In this document: positions 5,494 to 6,720 of the stretch, piece after piece | Numbering within the stretch: the stretch's first letter is position 1 | Layout of the letters: the number at the start of each line of letters is the position of its first letter | From: Lachnospiraceae bacterium | GTDB lineage: Bacteria; Bacillota_A; Clostridia; Lachnospirales; Lachnospiraceae | Direction of reading: 5' to 3' | Assembly: GCA_017542725.1 (NCBI GenBank) | Contig: JAFXWR010000052.1 | Location: 1 to 6,720, forward strand | DNA: 6,720 bases | Translations under genes and position numbers: made by a program | Notes under the pieces: generated by a model | The model's database searches: none | What the model saw: the letters and a program-made list of their open reading frames with translations, nothing else | Told to the model about the DNA's origin: nothing

Positions 5494-6720
5494 TAGTTAT
5501 TGACTTTGAAGTTTTTAAGCACGACTGGATGGTAGTTATAGCAGATTTACTAACACATAAAATGTCATACATAATAAATGACAAAAAGAAGCTCGAAGAT
5601 TGGTGGCAAAAAAACTGCAATAACATAATGGTCGGATACAACATCAAAGGTTACGACCAATACATACTTAAAAGCATTTTAACAGGATTTAACCCTTACA
5701 AAGTTTCACAATTTATCATACAAGAAGGTCAAGCAGGTTATAAGTTTAGCAAATTACTAAATCAAGTCATAGTGAGATTTTATGATGTTATGCAACCTTT
5801 AGATCACGGCTTAAAATTTGCAGAAGGCTCAATGGGGTCAGACATTAAAGAATCAACTGTACCATTTGACATAGATCGAAAACTTTCAAAGGAAGAACTA
5901 CAAGAAGTCCTTAAATACTGTAAACATGACGTGGAAGAAACAATACGAATACTCTCAAAAAGAACTGAAGATTTAAAAGCACAACTTGGACTTTGTAAGT
6001 TAGCAGGTCAAGGCTTATGGAACATAGGAAGAACCCAAACTCAACTCGCAGGAATAATACTAAAAGCCACAAAGCACGAATACGATGATGAGTTTGACAT
6101 AGATGTGCCTGATACTTTAGACATTACAAAGTACAAATACATAGTCGACTGGTATAAAGACCCACAGAACATGAACTACGAAAATTCTCTGGAAACAGAG
6201 GTAGCAGAAGTTCCACACACCTTCGCCTTCGGAGGCTTACATGGTGCAATTGAAAAGTACCACTTCAAAGGGAAAATGCTCATGCTCGATGTAGAGAGCC
6301 TATACCCAAGTCTAATGATACGATACAATTTACACTCAAGGTCAATACCAGACCCTAAAGTTTATGAGCAGATAAAGGAAACCAGGATCAAATATAAACA
6401 CGAAAATAACCCTTTACAGCTACCACTTAAACTTGTACTAAATAAAACCTACGGTGCAATGAAAGACAAATATAACTCACTTTACGACCCAAGGCAAGCA
6501 AATAGAGTGTGCATTTATGGTCAACTCTTAATATTAGACCTTATAGAGCATTTAGAGCCGTTTTGTAGGCTTATTCAGAGCAATACCGATGGAATACTCA
6601 TAGCATACGAAAACAGGGCGAAAATCGACCAAATAAGCGAAGAATGGCAAAATCGCACAGGACTCAAACTTGAGGCCACAGAATACGAAGAAGTATGGCA
6701 AAAAGACGTGAATAATTACA
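5478..6720 (+). CDS. Phage DNA polymerase, family B-type, with 3'-5' exonuclease; 3' end outside the window
   Basis: The frame is open from ATG 5478 to the window end, giving the first 414 residues. The N-terminal proofreading exonuclease has Exo I DFE (Asp9, Glu11), Exo II GYNIKGYDQ (Asn55, Asp60) and Exo III YCKHDVEET (Tyr147, Asp151). The polymerase palm has motif A LDVESLYPS (Asp271), motif B KLVLNKTYG (Lys318, Asn322, Tyr325, Gly326) and motif C QSNTDGI (Asn369, Asp371). Motifs A and B are family B in kind, not family A. Only about 50 residues separate motif A from motif B, so the fingers are very short compared with RB69 or phi29 enzymes. Motif C is N-T-D in place of the usual D-T-D. 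A putative KxY-like segment (WQKDVNNY) is just reached at the end; the thumb is outside. It is presumably the replicative polymerase of this element. Confidence 0.9.
   Translation, partial: MPTHLIVIDFEVFKHDWMVVIADLLTHKMSYIINDKKKLEDWWQKNCNNIMVGYNIKGYDQYILKSILTGFNPYKVSQFIIQEGQAGYKFSKLLNQVIVRFYDVMQPLDHGLKFAEGSMGSDIKESTVPFDIDRKLSKEELQEVLKYCKHDVEETIRILSKRTEDLKAQLGLCKLAGQGLWNIGRTQTQLAGIILKATKHEYDDEFDIDVPDTLDITKYKYIVDWYKDPQNMNYENSLETEVAEVPHTFAFGGLHGAIEKYHFKGKMLMLDVESLYPSLMIRYNLHSRSIPDPKVYEQIKETRIKYKHENNPLQLPLKLVLNKTYGAMKDKYNSLYDPRQANRVCIYGQLLILDLIEHLEPFCRLIQSNTDGILIAYENRAKIDQISEEWQNRTGLKLEATEYEEVWQKDVNNY

Noticed and set aside
2657..5647. Further minus-strand open frames (2657-2899, 2886-3083, 4154-4366, 5411-5647).
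   Set aside because: They are shadows of the fusion, methyltransferase and polymerase genes, with no motif or context support.

Overview
The window looks like part of the DNA replication and recombination module of a tailed phage or prophage from a low-GC Firmicute, most likely in the Clostridia or a related anaerobe group. The basis is AT-rich sequence, strong AGGAGG-type Shine-Dalgarno sites, a single coding strand, very tight gene packing and a gene set typical of phage early regions (SNF2-like helicase, VRR-NUC nuclease, RecB/Cas4-like nuclease, Sak4-like ATPase, DUF669 protein, cytosine-5 methyltransferase, B-type DNA polymerase). TGA is used as a stop and tryptophan is TGG, so the standard bacterial code applies. 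No integrase, structural gene, tRNA, CRISPR array or insertion sequence is present. The host assignment is inference.

Layout, all on the + strand: the C-terminal end of a helix-turn-helix protein (1-141); a compact SNF2-family helicase (138-1406); a Cys-rich coiled-coil protein of unknown role (1393-1851); a VRR-NUC nuclease (1826-2185); a Cas4/RecB-like Fe-S nuclease fused to a Sak4-like ATPase (2116-3579); a DUF669 putative ssDNA-binding protein (3572-4048); a DNA cytosine-5 methyltransferase that appears to start at an ATT codon (4042-5304); a 62-residue Cys-containing protein (5305-5493); and the first 414 residues of a family B-type DNA polymerase with a proofreading domain (5478 to the window end). 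Each gene overlaps or directly abuts the next by 0 to 70 bases. There is no intergenic stretch, and I see no promoter or terminator. This suggests one polycistronic message with extensive translational coupling.

Inferred cooperation: the helicase and polymerase serve replication. The nuclease-ATPase fusion and the DUF669 protein would form a resection, annealing and single-strand-binding set for recombination. The VRR-NUC protein would process branched or damaged DNA. The methyltransferase would modify phage DNA, probably against host restriction. The points most worth a second look are the nuclease-ATPase fusion, which keeps a complete internal ribosome binding site and ATG at the domain boundary, and the methyltransferase, whose SAM-binding motif lies upstream of every ATG, GTG or TTG and can be translated only from a rare initiator or by some form of recoding.
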